From the NCBI GenBank assembly GCA_964484395.1, contig CAZAFM010000078.1, positions 1 through 10,156 of the forward strand: DNA of 10,156 nucleotides, given 5' to 3'. Every line of letters begins with the position of its first letter. Within the stretch, counting starts at the first letter, position 1. A model generated the notes under the pieces. It was not told the origin of the DNA. It saw only the letters and a list, made by a program, of their open reading frames with translations, and made no database searches. The translations under genes were made by a program, and so were the position numbers. This document shows positions 1 to 6,737 of the stretch, piece by piece. The DNA is from CAZAFM01 sp964484395. GTDB taxonomy: Bacteria > Campylobacterota > Campylobacteria > Campylobacterales > CAZAFM01.

Positions 1-154
1 CTCCAGCAAAAGCTTTCATTAGGTTTACTGCTGTTAGATTTTCTGTTATCATCTTCATCTCTTCACCGCAGCAAACAAGCTTTCCGCCACCTACTTTTTG
101 TAGCTCTACTTCATTTCCACATATATTACACTTATAAGTTTCATACTGTCTCAA
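1..154 (-). CDS. rrc: Desulforubrerythrin, N-terminal part (runs off left edge)
   Basis: Only the first 51 codons are in the window. The start is TTG at 154-152, with a good Shine-Dalgarno AAGGAGA (167-161) six bases upstream. Residues 1-36 form a desulforedoxin-type iron site: C9-x2-C12 and the adjacent pair C28-C29, followed by G30. These four cysteines would hold a mononuclear Fe(Cys)4 centre. At about residue 40 the sequence passes into NLMKAFAG, which is the usual opening of the rubrerythrin four-helix diiron domain. Desulforedoxin followed by rubrerythrin is the architecture of Campylobacter jejuni desulforubrerythrin (Rrc, Cj0012c), a cytoplasmic peroxide reductase; that protein also has a C-terminal rubredoxin domain, which would lie outside the window. 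The gap to the upstream ATPase gene is 25 bases, so co-transcription is likely. A stand-alone desulforedoxin is less likely because of the rubrerythrin-like continuation. Confidence 0.82.
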   Translation of the reverse strand, partial: MRQYETYKCNICGNEVELQKVGGGKLVCCGEEMKMITENLTAVNLMKAFAG

Positions 155-160
155 AATAAC

Positions 161-167
161 TCTCCTT
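161..167 (-). promoter_or_regulatory. Ribosome binding site deciding the TTG start at 154
   Basis: Read on the minus strand this is AAGGAGA, six bases before TTG 154-152. No ATG or GTG lies in a better position, and the first residues then align with the desulforedoxin fold. Confidence 0.7.
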
Positions 168-179
168 AAATGATTTTCC

Positions 180-926
180 CTAATAATAGACTATTTTTTT
201 ATTATCAAAGCTTAATAGCTCACAATCAATTCCGTACGCCGAGTCAAAATCACCCTTAGTAACCTCATCACTACTCTTATAAAACTCCACTTTTCCATCT
301 TTTATCCCTATAATACTGTCACTAAATCTAAGAGCCATATTTATATCATGTAAAACTATAACAGCAAAAATACCATTTGCTTTCACATACTCTTTAATAA
401 ACCCTAGTGAGTCTATCTGGTTTTTTGGATCAAGATGACTTATTGGCTCATCTAAAAAGAGTATTTTTGGTTTTTTAATCAAGGCTTTGGCAAGTAGCAC
501 CTTTTGAAGTTCACCTCCACTTAGTGATTTTATATCTCTACTGCTCAAGGTCTCAAGCCCAAACTCAAAAAGAGCTTCTTTGACTCTATCTCTTATCTCT
601 TTAGAAGGTAGTAGTTTTATGTATGGATTTAGCCCTACTAGAAGAGTCTCCTCTACACTCAGAGATGGAGGAACTAGACTTTGGGGCATATATGAAAGGG
701 TAGTAGAGAGAGATTTTCTACTTATGGAGCTTAGATTTTCACCTGCTAGCTTTATCACTCCAGCACTTGGAGTTAGCACTCCACTTAGAAGCTTGATAAG
801 TGTACTCTTTCCTGCTCCATTTGCTCCTAAGAGGGTGTAGATACCGGGGTCTTGTAGATTTAGGTCTATTCCTTTTACTATCTGTTTTTTCCCTATATTA
901 AAAAAAAGCTCTTTAGCACTAACCAA
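180..926 (-). CDS. ABC importer ATPase, FecE/BtuD type
   Basis: Cytoplasmic ATPase subunit that powers the importer formed with the next two upstream genes. With the start used here (248 aa) it has Walker A GANGAGKST at about 34-42, the Q-loop Q82, the signature LSGGE at 135-139, Walker B ILFLDE at 155-160 followed by the D-loop SHLD, and the H-loop histidine H193 (VLHD). The length matches FecE/FepC/BtuD proteins (about 250 aa). The start chosen is TTG 926-924, because GGAGGGG (941-935) sits eight bases before it and the resulting N-terminus fits the family. A longer reading from TTG 974 would add 16 residues with no ribosome binding site. The gene overlaps the permease stop by eight bases, so translational coupling is likely. 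Substrate specificity cannot be read from the ATPase. There is an eight-base A tract at 900-907, near the 5' end of the gene. Confidence 0.93.
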   Translation of the reverse strand: MVSAKELFFNIGKKQIVKGIDLNLQDPGIYTLLGANGAGKSTLIKLLSGVLTPSAGVIKLAGENLSSISRKSLSTTLSYMPQSLVPPSLSVEETLLVGLNPYIKLLPSKEIRDRVKEALFEFGLETLSSRDIKSLSGGELQKVLLAKALIKKPKILFLDEPISHLDPKNQIDSLGFIKEYVKANGIFAVIVLHDINMALRFSDSIIGIKDGKVEFYKSSDEVTKGDFDSAYGIDCELLSFDNKKIVYY

Positions 927-1929
927 AAACTCTTCCCCTCCGTATAAGCAAAAACACAAAAAGAGGTGCTCCAACCAAAGATGTAACTATCCCAATAGGC
1001 AAAACCAAAGGAGTAAAAGCGATTTTTGCTATAAAATCTGAAACCAAAAGAAGCAGGCTCCCAACAAGTGGTGAAAGCACTATGATGCTTCTGTAGTTCT
1101 CCTTAAAAAAGAGCCTTATAATATGAGGTGCTACAATACCAACAAAACCGATTATTCCAAAAAAAGCAGTAGCAAGAGAGGCTAGAAGTGCAGATATAGT
1201 TATACTAAGTATAAAAAATCCTCTAACCCTAAGCCCCAAACTCTTAGCCACATCACTTCCAAAACTTAGTACATTGAACTTAAAAGAGATAGTAATAAGT
1301 ACTATATAGAGGATAAAAACCACTACAAAAAGAGAAAAAAGCTCATCTTTTGAAACCCTACCCAAATCCCCAAAGGTCCAAAACAAAGATGCAGCCACAT
1401 CTAAGTCATCACCAAAGTGCTGCAAAAGCATCGTTAGTGAGCCAAAAAAAGCTCCAAAAGCTATACCTGAGAGAATTACTGAAGAGGAGCTAAGATTGTT
1501 TAGATATAAGATAACAAGAAAAAGTAGTAGAGTTGCAGAGCAAAAAAAAGCTGATAAAACTACCACAACAGAGGAAGGAAAAGCCTCAAAGCCAAACATC
1601 CCACTACCACCATAAGCCCCTAGTACTATAATAGCAAATGTAGCCCCAAAAGCTGAGGCTTGTGATACTCCTACGGTAAATGGTGATGCAAGTGGGTTTC
1701 TTAAGATGTTTTGCAAGATTGCACCTGATAGAGCCAAAGCGCTCCCTGCTATGATAGCTGCTAAAACTCTAGGGAGTCTTATACTCTCTACTATAAAGCT
1801 CATAGACTCATCAAGTGCAAATATATTTCTAAAAGTATCTAACTCAAAGCCCTGACTACCACTACTTAGATTAATCCACACAAACAAAAGGTTCAAGCAG
1901 ATAGTAACAGAAAAAAAAATATAGTGCAT
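919..1929 (-). CDS. ABC importer permease, FecCD/BtuC family
   Basis: Inner-membrane subunit of a type II importer of the family that carries ferric siderophores, heme, cobalamin and, in some members, molybdate. At 336 aa it is normal length and strongly hydrophobic throughout. Family landmarks are RLPR at 51-54 followed by the AGSALALSGAILQ segment at 61-73, NPLASP at 78-83, the ATPase-coupling loop region GFVGIVAPHI at 261-270, and LPIGIVT at 310-316. The ATG at 1929-1927 lies two bases after the stop of the binding-protein gene. No strong Shine-Dalgarno is visible, so translation probably depends on coupling to the upstream gene. Codons 4-7 contain an uninterrupted run of nine T (plus-strand A at 1911-1919), a possible slippage site. 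Only one permease gene is present, so the channel is presumably a homodimer. Confidence 0.93.
   Translation of the reverse strand: MHYIFFSVTICLNLLFVWINLSSGSQGFELDTFRNIFALDESMSFIVESIRLPRVLAAIIAGSALALSGAILQNILRNPLASPFTVGVSQASAFGATFAIIVLGAYGGSGMFGFEAFPSSVVVVLSAFFCSATLLLFLVILYLNNLSSSSVILSGIAFGAFFGSLTMLLQHFGDDLDVAASLFWTFGDLGRVSKDELFSLFVVVFILYIVLITISFKFNVLSFGSDVAKSLGLRVRGFFILSITISALLASLATAFFGIIGFVGIVAPHIIRLFFKENYRSIIVLSPLVGSLLLLVSDFIAKIAFTPLVLPIGIVTSLVGAPLFVFLLIRRGRVFG
935..941 (-). promoter_or_regulatory. Ribosome binding site for the ABC ATPase (supports TTG 926)
   Basis: Minus-strand GGAGGGG inside the last codons of the permease gene, eight bases before TTG 926-924. It is the reason for rejecting the longer start at 974, which has no purine-rich sequence upstream. 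Confidence 0.7.
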
Positions 1930-1931
1930 AT

Positions 1932-2945
1932 CTACTTAACTATACTTCTTATACTCTCATAAACCTTTTCATATTTTGTAGGATAAAAAACCTCCAGAAC
2001 TCTTCTAACATCCTCTTGTGGGAACTCTCTATCTTCTATAATTGAGGCTATGATGTAGCTGTTTACTACTGTGTTTTCAAGGTTTGTGTTATAAAAATTA
2101 TAAGGTGGAAGTAGATATACACGACTATTTTTGTAAGCATCTAGCATGGCAAAAAAATCACCATCATTTTTAAGCTCATCTTTGTATATGCCCTGCCCCA
2201 TTCTATCTATAAATATATACTTTGGATTGGTTTTTAGTATCGCTTCTTTTTGTAAAAAGTGGTGACCTTGCTTGTCTATGACACTATTTTTTAGTCCTAG
2301 CAGCTCAAATGATATATAATCCCCCTCTGTACTGCTAAATCCTTGAGCGCCTTTATAGCCTATTCCTCCTATATATACTGAGGGTTTTTGTTTTAGAAGT
2401 TTTAACAGTTTAGCCTGCTCTTTTTTTAGAGCTCTATCTATATCTATTGCTCTTTGCTTAACTCCAAAAATCTCTCCTAATGCTATTAGTGATTTTGTTA
2501 TATCGCTAAACTTATCTCCTTGACCCCCATATCCACTACCGTATGATGCTACAAAGACTGGTATACCTGTCTTAGAAGAGATCATATCTGCAACTTTTCT
2601 ATCCACAAAAGAGGCTACTATCACATCTGGTTTTAGCTTTATGATAGCTTCTAGATTTGGTACTTTGCCAGGACCGCCTTGTCCTATTATAGGAAGTGCT
2701 TTAATGTACTCACCACCTAGTGCTACTCTATATGGTGATATAGGTATGCCCCTTTGCTCACCCCTCTCTATCCCAACAGCTCTATCTTCTAGACCTAGAT
2801 AGACCATCAGTCTTAATGCCCCTGGACCAAAGGCAACAAAGCTTTGTGGAGTACTCTCTATCTCAACCTCTCGCCCTATCATATCACTGTATGTTTTTGC
2901 AAAAAGTGAGCTTGTAAGTAAAAAAGTTAAAATCAGAAGTCTCAT
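1932..2945 (-). CDS. Periplasmic substrate-binding protein of the ABC importer (FecB/BtuF-like)
   Basis: First gene of the minus-strand operon, 337 aa. A short signal peptide is visible: MRLL, a hydrophobic core, and a likely cleavage after LFA at residue 16. There is no lipobox cysteine, so the mature protein should be soluble in the periplasm. The rest fits a class III (TroA/FecB-type) binding protein: a DMIGREVEIE start of domain 1, FGPGALRLMVYLG at about 39-51, VGIER at 57-61, PYRVAL at 71-76, and NLEAIIKLKPDVIV at about 97-110. The start ATG 2945-2943 has AAGG (2957-2954) eight bases upstream. The subfamily is the one often annotated as an iron-complex binding protein, but ligands differ widely among close relatives (ferric chelates, heme, corrinoids, molybdate/tungstate). 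The cargo is therefore left open. No TonB-dependent receptor is in the window. Confidence 0.88.
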   Translation of the reverse strand: MRLLILTFLLTSSLFAKTYSDMIGREVEIESTPQSFVAFGPGALRLMVYLGLEDRAVGIERGEQRGIPISPYRVALGGEYIKALPIIGQGGPGKVPNLEAIIKLKPDVIVASFVDRKVADMISSKTGIPVFVASYGSGYGGQGDKFSDITKSLIALGEIFGVKQRAIDIDRALKKEQAKLLKLLKQKPSVYIGGIGYKGAQGFSSTEGDYISFELLGLKNSVIDKQGHHFLQKEAILKTNPKYIFIDRMGQGIYKDELKNDGDFFAMLDAYKNSRVYLLPPYNFYNTNLENTVVNSYIIASIIEDREFPQEDVRRVLEVFYPTKYEKVYESIRSIVK

Positions 2946-2996
2946 CTGGAATGCCTTTTAGTATTACGAATATTTAAAAGTTAATATTACAACTTA

Positions 2997-3010
2997 AAAA
3001 CTTAAGTTTT
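2997..3010. repeat. Perfect 14-base palindrome, possible operator
   Basis: AAAACTTAAGTTTT is its own reverse complement, centred between 3003 and 3004. It ends two bases before the TTGACA of the rightward promoter, a typical place for a regulator to bind. It is short and AT-rich, so chance is possible. It is too AT-rich, and wrongly placed, to be a convincing terminator. Confidence 0.4.
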
Positions 3011-3011
3011 C

Positions 3012-3040
3012 TTGACATCAAGAACTTTTTAAAATAAACT
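3012..3040 (+). promoter_or_regulatory. Sigma-70-type promoter for the ectoine degradation operon
   Basis: A consensus -35 TTGACA (3012-3017) is followed after exactly 17 bases by TAAACT (3035-3040), which matches four of six bases of TATAAT. The predicted start near 3047 would leave a leader of about 23 bases containing GAGG (3061-3064), six bases from the ATG at 3070. No other promoter is obvious before 10060, so this one probably serves the whole run. Confidence 0.55.
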
Positions 3041-3069
3041 TACTACACACTACAAAAATTGAGGAAACA

Positions 3070-4218
3070 ATGCTTCTAACTTGGAAAGAGACTATAGAAT
3101 ATGCAACAGTTTTTAGGCACGAACTACACGCCAATCCTGAGCTTACTTGGAATGAGCACGGTACTGCAAAGCGTATACAAAAAGTGCTTGATGACTTTAA
3201 TATTGAGTGGAAAAGCTGCGCTAAAACTGGTACAGTAGCCACTTTAGCAAAAGAGCAACAAGGTAAACATATAGCCCTAAGAGCAGATATAGATGCCCTA
3301 CCTATATATGAAGAAACAAACCTGCCTTACGCTTCTAAGAACAGAGGCTGTATGCACGCTTGTGGTCATGATGGACACAGTGCTACATTAATTGCCACAG
3401 CTATATGGCTAAAACAGAATGAAAATAGGCTCAAAAACCCTGTTACACTACTCTTCCAGCCTGCAGAAGAAGGTGGTCATGGTGCTGAAGAGGTGCTAAA
3501 AGAGGGTGTATTAAAAGATGTAGATGAAATATATGGGTGGCATAACTGGCCTGCTATCCCTCTTGGTCAAGCAGTATGCCCAGATGGTGTGATAATGGCT
3601 GGAAATGGCACTTTTGAAATAGAACTAGAAGGAGTTGGAGGGCACTCATCCCAACCTGAACTTTGCCGTGATCCTATACTTTGTGGCTCTACTATAGTCT
3701 CATCACTTCAACACATAGTTAGCAGAAGGGTTCCACCTCAAGAATCAGCCGTAGTATCGGTCACTAGCTTTGAAGGAAAAAGTGGATTAACAACCATTCC
3801 AAACAAGGTCACCCTAAGTGGAAGTATTAGAATATCAAATATGGAGCTTAGAAGACTCATATATGACCTTATAGAAGAGATATGTATAGATACTGCAAAG
3901 GCTTTTGGGCTAAGTGCTACAATAAAGTGTGAGCCAAGATACTCTCCTACAATAAACTCACCAAAAGTAGCCCACAGAGTAAGGGAACTGTTCTATGAAG
4001 AGTTAGGAGATGAATGGAAAAGTGATTTATTGGTTCCAATCATGGCTTCAGAAGATTTTAGTTACTATCTGCAAAACATAGAGGGAGCATTTATGCTAAT
4101 AGGAAGTGGTGATACACAGTCCACCTCAAAGCCATGCCACAGTCGCTATTATGATTTTAATGATGAGCTAATAGAGCCGGTGTGTAGAATAATGACAAAA
4201 CTTGCAAATCTAACATAA
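3070..4218 (+). CDS. doeB2: M20 amidohydrolase, probable N-alpha-acetyl-diaminobutyrate deacetylase (DoeB2-like)
   Basis: A 382-aa metallo-amidohydrolase of the M20D (hippurate/N-acyl-amino-acid hydrolase) family. Visible active-site parts are RADIDALP with D73, CGHDGH at 98-103 (metal ligands C98 and H100), PAEEGG with catalytic E133 and ligand E134, H158 in GWHNWP, and H357 near the C-terminus. The inserted lid/dimerisation domain spans roughly 175-290, and ASEDF follows at 326-330. All expected dinuclear metal ligands are present, so it should be active and cytoplasmic. Family membership is certain. The specific substrate is inferred from the neighbours: next to DoeD, DoeA and DoeC it would remove acetate from the DoeA product to give L-2,4-diaminobutyrate. 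The classical DoeB/EutE is an unrelated AstE/AspA-type zinc enzyme, so this would be the alternative form. A general N-acyl amino acid hydrolase is the main alternative. Confidence 0.78.
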   Translation: MLLTWKETIEYATVFRHELHANPELTWNEHGTAKRIQKVLDDFNIEWKSCAKTGTVATLAKEQQGKHIALRADIDALPIYEETNLPYASKNRGCMHACGHDGHSATLIATAIWLKQNENRLKNPVTLLFQPAEEGGHGAEEVLKEGVLKDVDEIYGWHNWPAIPLGQAVCPDGVIMAGNGTFEIELEGVGGHSSQPELCRDPILCGSTIVSSLQHIVSRRVPPQESAVVSVTSFEGKSGLTTIPNKVTLSGSIRISNMELRRLIYDLIEEICIDTAKAFGLSATIKCEPRYSPTINSPKVAHRVRELFYEELGDEWKSDLLVPIMASEDFSYYLQNIEGAFMLIGSGDTQSTSKPCHSRYYDFNDELIEPVCRIMTKLANLT

Positions 4219-4228
4219 GGAGAGATTA

Positions 4229-5509
4229 ATGAATAACGATATGAATATTTTTACGCAATATGAATCAGAGATAAGAGCCTACTGTAGAGCTGCTCCGACC
4301 GTTTTTAAAAGTTCAGTAAATGCTAAATTAAAAGATGAAAACAACAAAGAGTATATAGACTTTTTTGCAGGGGCTGGGGTACTTAACTTCGGACACAACA
4401 ACCCTAAAATGAAAGAGGCGATGATAGAGTTTATCCAGAATGATGGAGTTGGTCATAGTTTAGATATGTTTACAGATGTCAAAAGAGAGTTTATAAAAAG
4501 CTTCGTAGAGACTATCTTAGAGCCTAGAGGGATGAAGTACAAACTTCAATTCACTGGTCCTACGGGGACAAACGCTGTTGAAGCTGCTTTGAAATTAGCT
4601 AGGAAGTTTACAAAAAGAGATGATATTGTTGCTTTTACTAAGGCTTTTCATGGGATGACACTAGGGGCTTTAGCTTGTACTGCAAATGAGCACTTTAGGG
4701 GAGCTGCTGGGGTTAGCTTAGATAATATCCAAAGAGCACCCTTTGGATGCGAAACTCCATGCATAAACTGCCATCTTGGATGCGGAATAGAGGTCATAGG
4801 TAAGCTTAGGGCAAGATATGAAGACCCAGCCTCTGGAGTAAGACCTCCGGCTGCCTTTATAGTTGAGACCATACAGGCTGAAGGTGGGGTTAGAGTGGCT
4901 TCAAAAGAGTGGCTTCAAGAGCTTCAAAAACTAGCAAGAGATGTAGGGGCGCTTTTTATCATTGATGATATACAAGCAGGATGTGGACGAACTGGCTCAT
5001 ACTTTAGCTTTGATGGATTTGGACTTGACCCTGATATAGTCATTCTAGCTAAAGGTATAGGGGGATATGGAACTCCACTAGCAATGACACTAAACAAACC
5101 AGAGATAGATAGAGTATGGAGTCCTGGAGAGCATACTGGAACTTTTAGAGGACAAGGACTATCATTTGTGGCTGGAAAAGTTGGACTTGAGTACTTCAAA
5201 GATGATGCACTCAACAAAGAAGTAGCTCAAAAAGGCTCTATGATAAAGGAGTTCTTAGAGAAATTAAGAGATGACAGAAGCAGTATGCAAGTGCGTGGTC
5301 GCGGTATGATGGTAGCACTTGATGTGGGTGAAGGCGCACTATCAAAAGAGATAGCAAAAGAGTGCTTTGAGAACGGGCTTCTAATAGGAGTATGTAGTGG
5401 TAAAGGAGAAGTGCTTAAGTTCATCCCACCACTAACTATTGAAGAAGATACTCTTCAAAAAGGACTTGATATATTTGCAAATGTTTTTAAAAAAGTTGTA
5501 GGGAGCTAA
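4229..5509 (+). CDS. doeD: Diaminobutyrate--2-oxoglutarate aminotransferase, catabolic (DoeD/EctB-like)
   Basis: A 426-aa class III PLP aminotransferase. It shows GPTGTNAVEAALKLAR at 110-125, AFHG at 139-142, the cofactor aspartate D246 in IIDDIQAGCGRTG, the Schiff-base lysine K275 in LAKGIGG, and GTFRGQ at 304-309. DDIQAGCGRTG and GTFRG are typical of the EctB/DoeD group. The likely reaction is L-2,4-diaminobutyrate plus 2-oxoglutarate to L-aspartate 4-semialdehyde plus glutamate. EctB runs this in the other direction for ectoine synthesis; with DoeA adjacent and no ectA or ectC here, the catabolic role is favoured. Shine-Dalgarno AAGGAG (4217-4222) overlaps the upstream stop. Unusual: residues 174-185 carry C-x3-C-x2-C-x3-C (C174, C178, C181, C185), which I do not recall in biosynthetic EctB. 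Confidence 0.85.
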   Translation: MNNDMNIFTQYESEIRAYCRAAPTVFKSSVNAKLKDENNKEYIDFFAGAGVLNFGHNNPKMKEAMIEFIQNDGVGHSLDMFTDVKREFIKSFVETILEPRGMKYKLQFTGPTGTNAVEAALKLARKFTKRDDIVAFTKAFHGMTLGALACTANEHFRGAAGVSLDNIQRAPFGCETPCINCHLGCGIEVIGKLRARYEDPASGVRPPAAFIVETIQAEGGVRVASKEWLQELQKLARDVGALFIIDDIQAGCGRTGSYFSFDGFGLDPDIVILAKGIGGYGTPLAMTLNKPEIDRVWSPGEHTGTFRGQGLSFVAGKVGLEYFKDDALNKEVAQKGSMIKEFLEKLRDDRSSMQVRGRGMMVALDVGEGALSKEIAKECFENGLLIGVCSGKGEVLKFIPPLTIEEDTLQKGLDIFANVFKKVVGS

Positions 5510-5513
5510 AGCT

Positions 5514-6737
5514 ATGATCGAGAGAGATGATATGGTATTTCCTTTTGAGGAGTACAAAAGACGAATAGATGAACTAAAAGAGAGGATGGTTGAGCGACTT
5601 CTTGATGTTGTCGTAGTTACAGACCCAGAAAACCTCTACTACCTCACAGGATACAAAACTACTGGCTATTCATTTTTTCAAGCCCTTGTTGTTCCACTTG
5701 AGTGTGAGCCATATATGGTTACTAGACAGCTTGAAGAGTCAAATGTATATGCTAGAACATGGGTAGAAAAGTCTCGTCCATACTCAGATAATGGTGATGC
5801 TGTTCAGATGCTTGTAAGCTCCCTAAAAGAGATGGGGCTTGGCAAAAAAACCATAGGATATGAGAGAAATAGCTACTTTTTACCCGCATATCAGCAAGAC
5901 TCTCTTATGCACAATCTCACAAGCGCGAAGCTCAATGACTGCTTTGGAATTGTGGAAGAAGGGCGCATCACTAAGTCAAAATATGAAATAGATGTGATGA
6001 AAAAAGCAGCTAAGGCTACAGAAGCAGGTGTAAAAGCGGGTATTGCTACTGCAAGAGCGGGAGTAAGTGAAAATGAGATAGGAGCAGAAATCTCTGCTGC
6101 TATGTTTAAAGCAGGTGGCGAGATACCATCTGTTATGCCCTATGTAACTTCTGGTCCTAGAACAATGATAGGTCACGCCTCTTGGGAAGGAAGAATAGTT
6201 CAGCCGGGTGAACATGTCTTCATCGAAGTGGGTGGGTGCTATAGACAGTATCATACCGCCATGATGAGAACCATCATACTAGGAGAGCTAACTGATAAGA
6301 TGGCTTTTGCTCAAGAGCGTATCAAACACGCTCTAAATAGTGCAAAAGAGCTTATCCGTCCAGGTGTGAGAGTCTCAGATATAGATAACTTAATAAGAAA
6401 TATAATAACTGTTGATGATGATATGGGCTATCTCATCACCCGCTCAGGCTACTCTATAGGTATAGCCTTCCCTCCTAGCTGGGATGAGGGCTATATACTA
6501 AGTCTAGCACATGGAAACCCAAGGGTGCTTAAAGAGGGAATGACCTTTCATCTCATTCCTTGGGTGTGGGGAGTAGATGGAGATAAGACTTGTGGGCTTT
6601 CTGATACTATTAGAGTAACTGCTGATGGTTGTGAGTCTTTTTTTAATCTTAAAGAGGAGTTTGCCATCAAGCCAAATGAGGGAAAAAAGTCCTTAGAGAA
6701 AACAAAAGAGAGCAAAAAACCAAAGGAGAAGAAGTGA
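5514..6737 (+). CDS. doeA: Ectoine hydrolase DoeA (EutD), M24 fold without metal site
   Basis: A 407-aa creatinase/aminopeptidase-fold protein that would hydrolyse the ectoine ring to N-alpha-acetyl-L-2,4-diaminobutyrate. The N-terminal domain (about 1-150) includes VVVTDPENLYYLTGY at 33-47. The C-terminal pita-bread domain follows. The five metal-ligand positions of M24 peptidases are all changed: E238, A249, Y313, I348 and S363 stand where Asp, Asp, His, Glu and Glu are expected. The local motifs match DoeA instead: H221 in the IGHASW segment, FIEVGGCYRQYH at 236-247, GYSIGIAFPPSW at 312-323 and GMTFH at 342-346. This argues against a proline peptidase. ATG 5514 has GGGAG (5501-5505) eight bases upstream; ATG 5532 is an alternative start. 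A lysine-rich tail of about 22 residues (from 386) extends past the fold. The stop overlaps the next start by four bases. Confidence 0.85.
   Translation: MIERDDMVFPFEEYKRRIDELKERMVERLLDVVVVTDPENLYYLTGYKTTGYSFFQALVVPLECEPYMVTRQLEESNVYARTWVEKSRPYSDNGDAVQMLVSSLKEMGLGKKTIGYERNSYFLPAYQQDSLMHNLTSAKLNDCFGIVEEGRITKSKYEIDVMKKAAKATEAGVKAGIATARAGVSENEIGAEISAAMFKAGGEIPSVMPYVTSGPRTMIGHASWEGRIVQPGEHVFIEVGGCYRQYHTAMMRTIILGELTDKMAFAQERIKHALNSAKELIRPGVRVSDIDNLIRNIITVDDDMGYLITRSGYSIGIAFPPSWDEGYILSLAHGNPRVLKEGMTFHLIPWVWGVDGDKTCGLSDTIRVTADGCESFFNLKEEFAIKPNEGKKSLEKTKESKKPKEKK
6723..6728 (+). promoter_or_regulatory. Ribosome binding site deciding the GTG start of doeC
   Basis: AAGGAG lies within the last codons of doeA, five bases before GTG 6734-6736. 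The GTG overlaps the doeA stop as GTGA, a coupled arrangement that fixes the start. Confidence 0.75.

Larger units (their letters stand above)
2946..3069. promoter_or_regulatory. Divergent intergenic region between ABC importer and ectoine operons
   Basis: An AT-rich 124-base region that must carry promoters for both divergent units. The rightward promoter and a palindrome are listed separately. For the leftward unit I see only weak candidates, for example TTAAAT read on the minus strand at 2977-2972, with a T-rich stretch about 17 bases further upstream. Two AATATT elements (2969-2974 and 2983-2988) and a repeated TATTAC (2962-2967, 2985-2990) lie on the importer side. I could not match them to a Fur box with confidence. 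Confidence 0.6.

Noticed and set aside
927..974. Longer N-terminus for the ABC ATPase starting at TTG 974
   Set aside because: It would overlap the permease by 56 bases and lacks a ribosome binding site, while TTG 926 has GGAGGGG eight bases upstream and gives a family-typical length.
2961..2995. Fur box upstream of the ABC importer
   Set aside because: The region is AT-rich and contains AATATT and TATTAC repeats, but I could not find a convincing match to the 19-base inverted-repeat consensus.
3018..3242. Minus-strand open frame across the start of the M20 gene, and similar antisense frames at 4648-5424, 5976-6254, 7210-7527, 9214-9570 and 580-840
   Set aside because: These lie opposite strong protein-family matches, have no recognisable motifs, and look like low-complexity shadows of the real genes.
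4229..5509. EctB, the biosynthetic diaminobutyrate aminotransferase
   Set aside because: No ectA or ectC is adjacent, while a DoeA-type hydrolase and a semialdehyde dehydrogenase are. The two directions cannot be told apart from motifs alone, so this is a context call.
5514..6737. Xaa-Pro aminopeptidase/prolidase or creatinase for the M24 protein
   Set aside because: All metal-ligand positions are replaced, which excludes a metallopeptidase, and the GCYRQYH and GYSIGIAFPPSW segments and the neighbours fit ectoine hydrolase better than creatinase.
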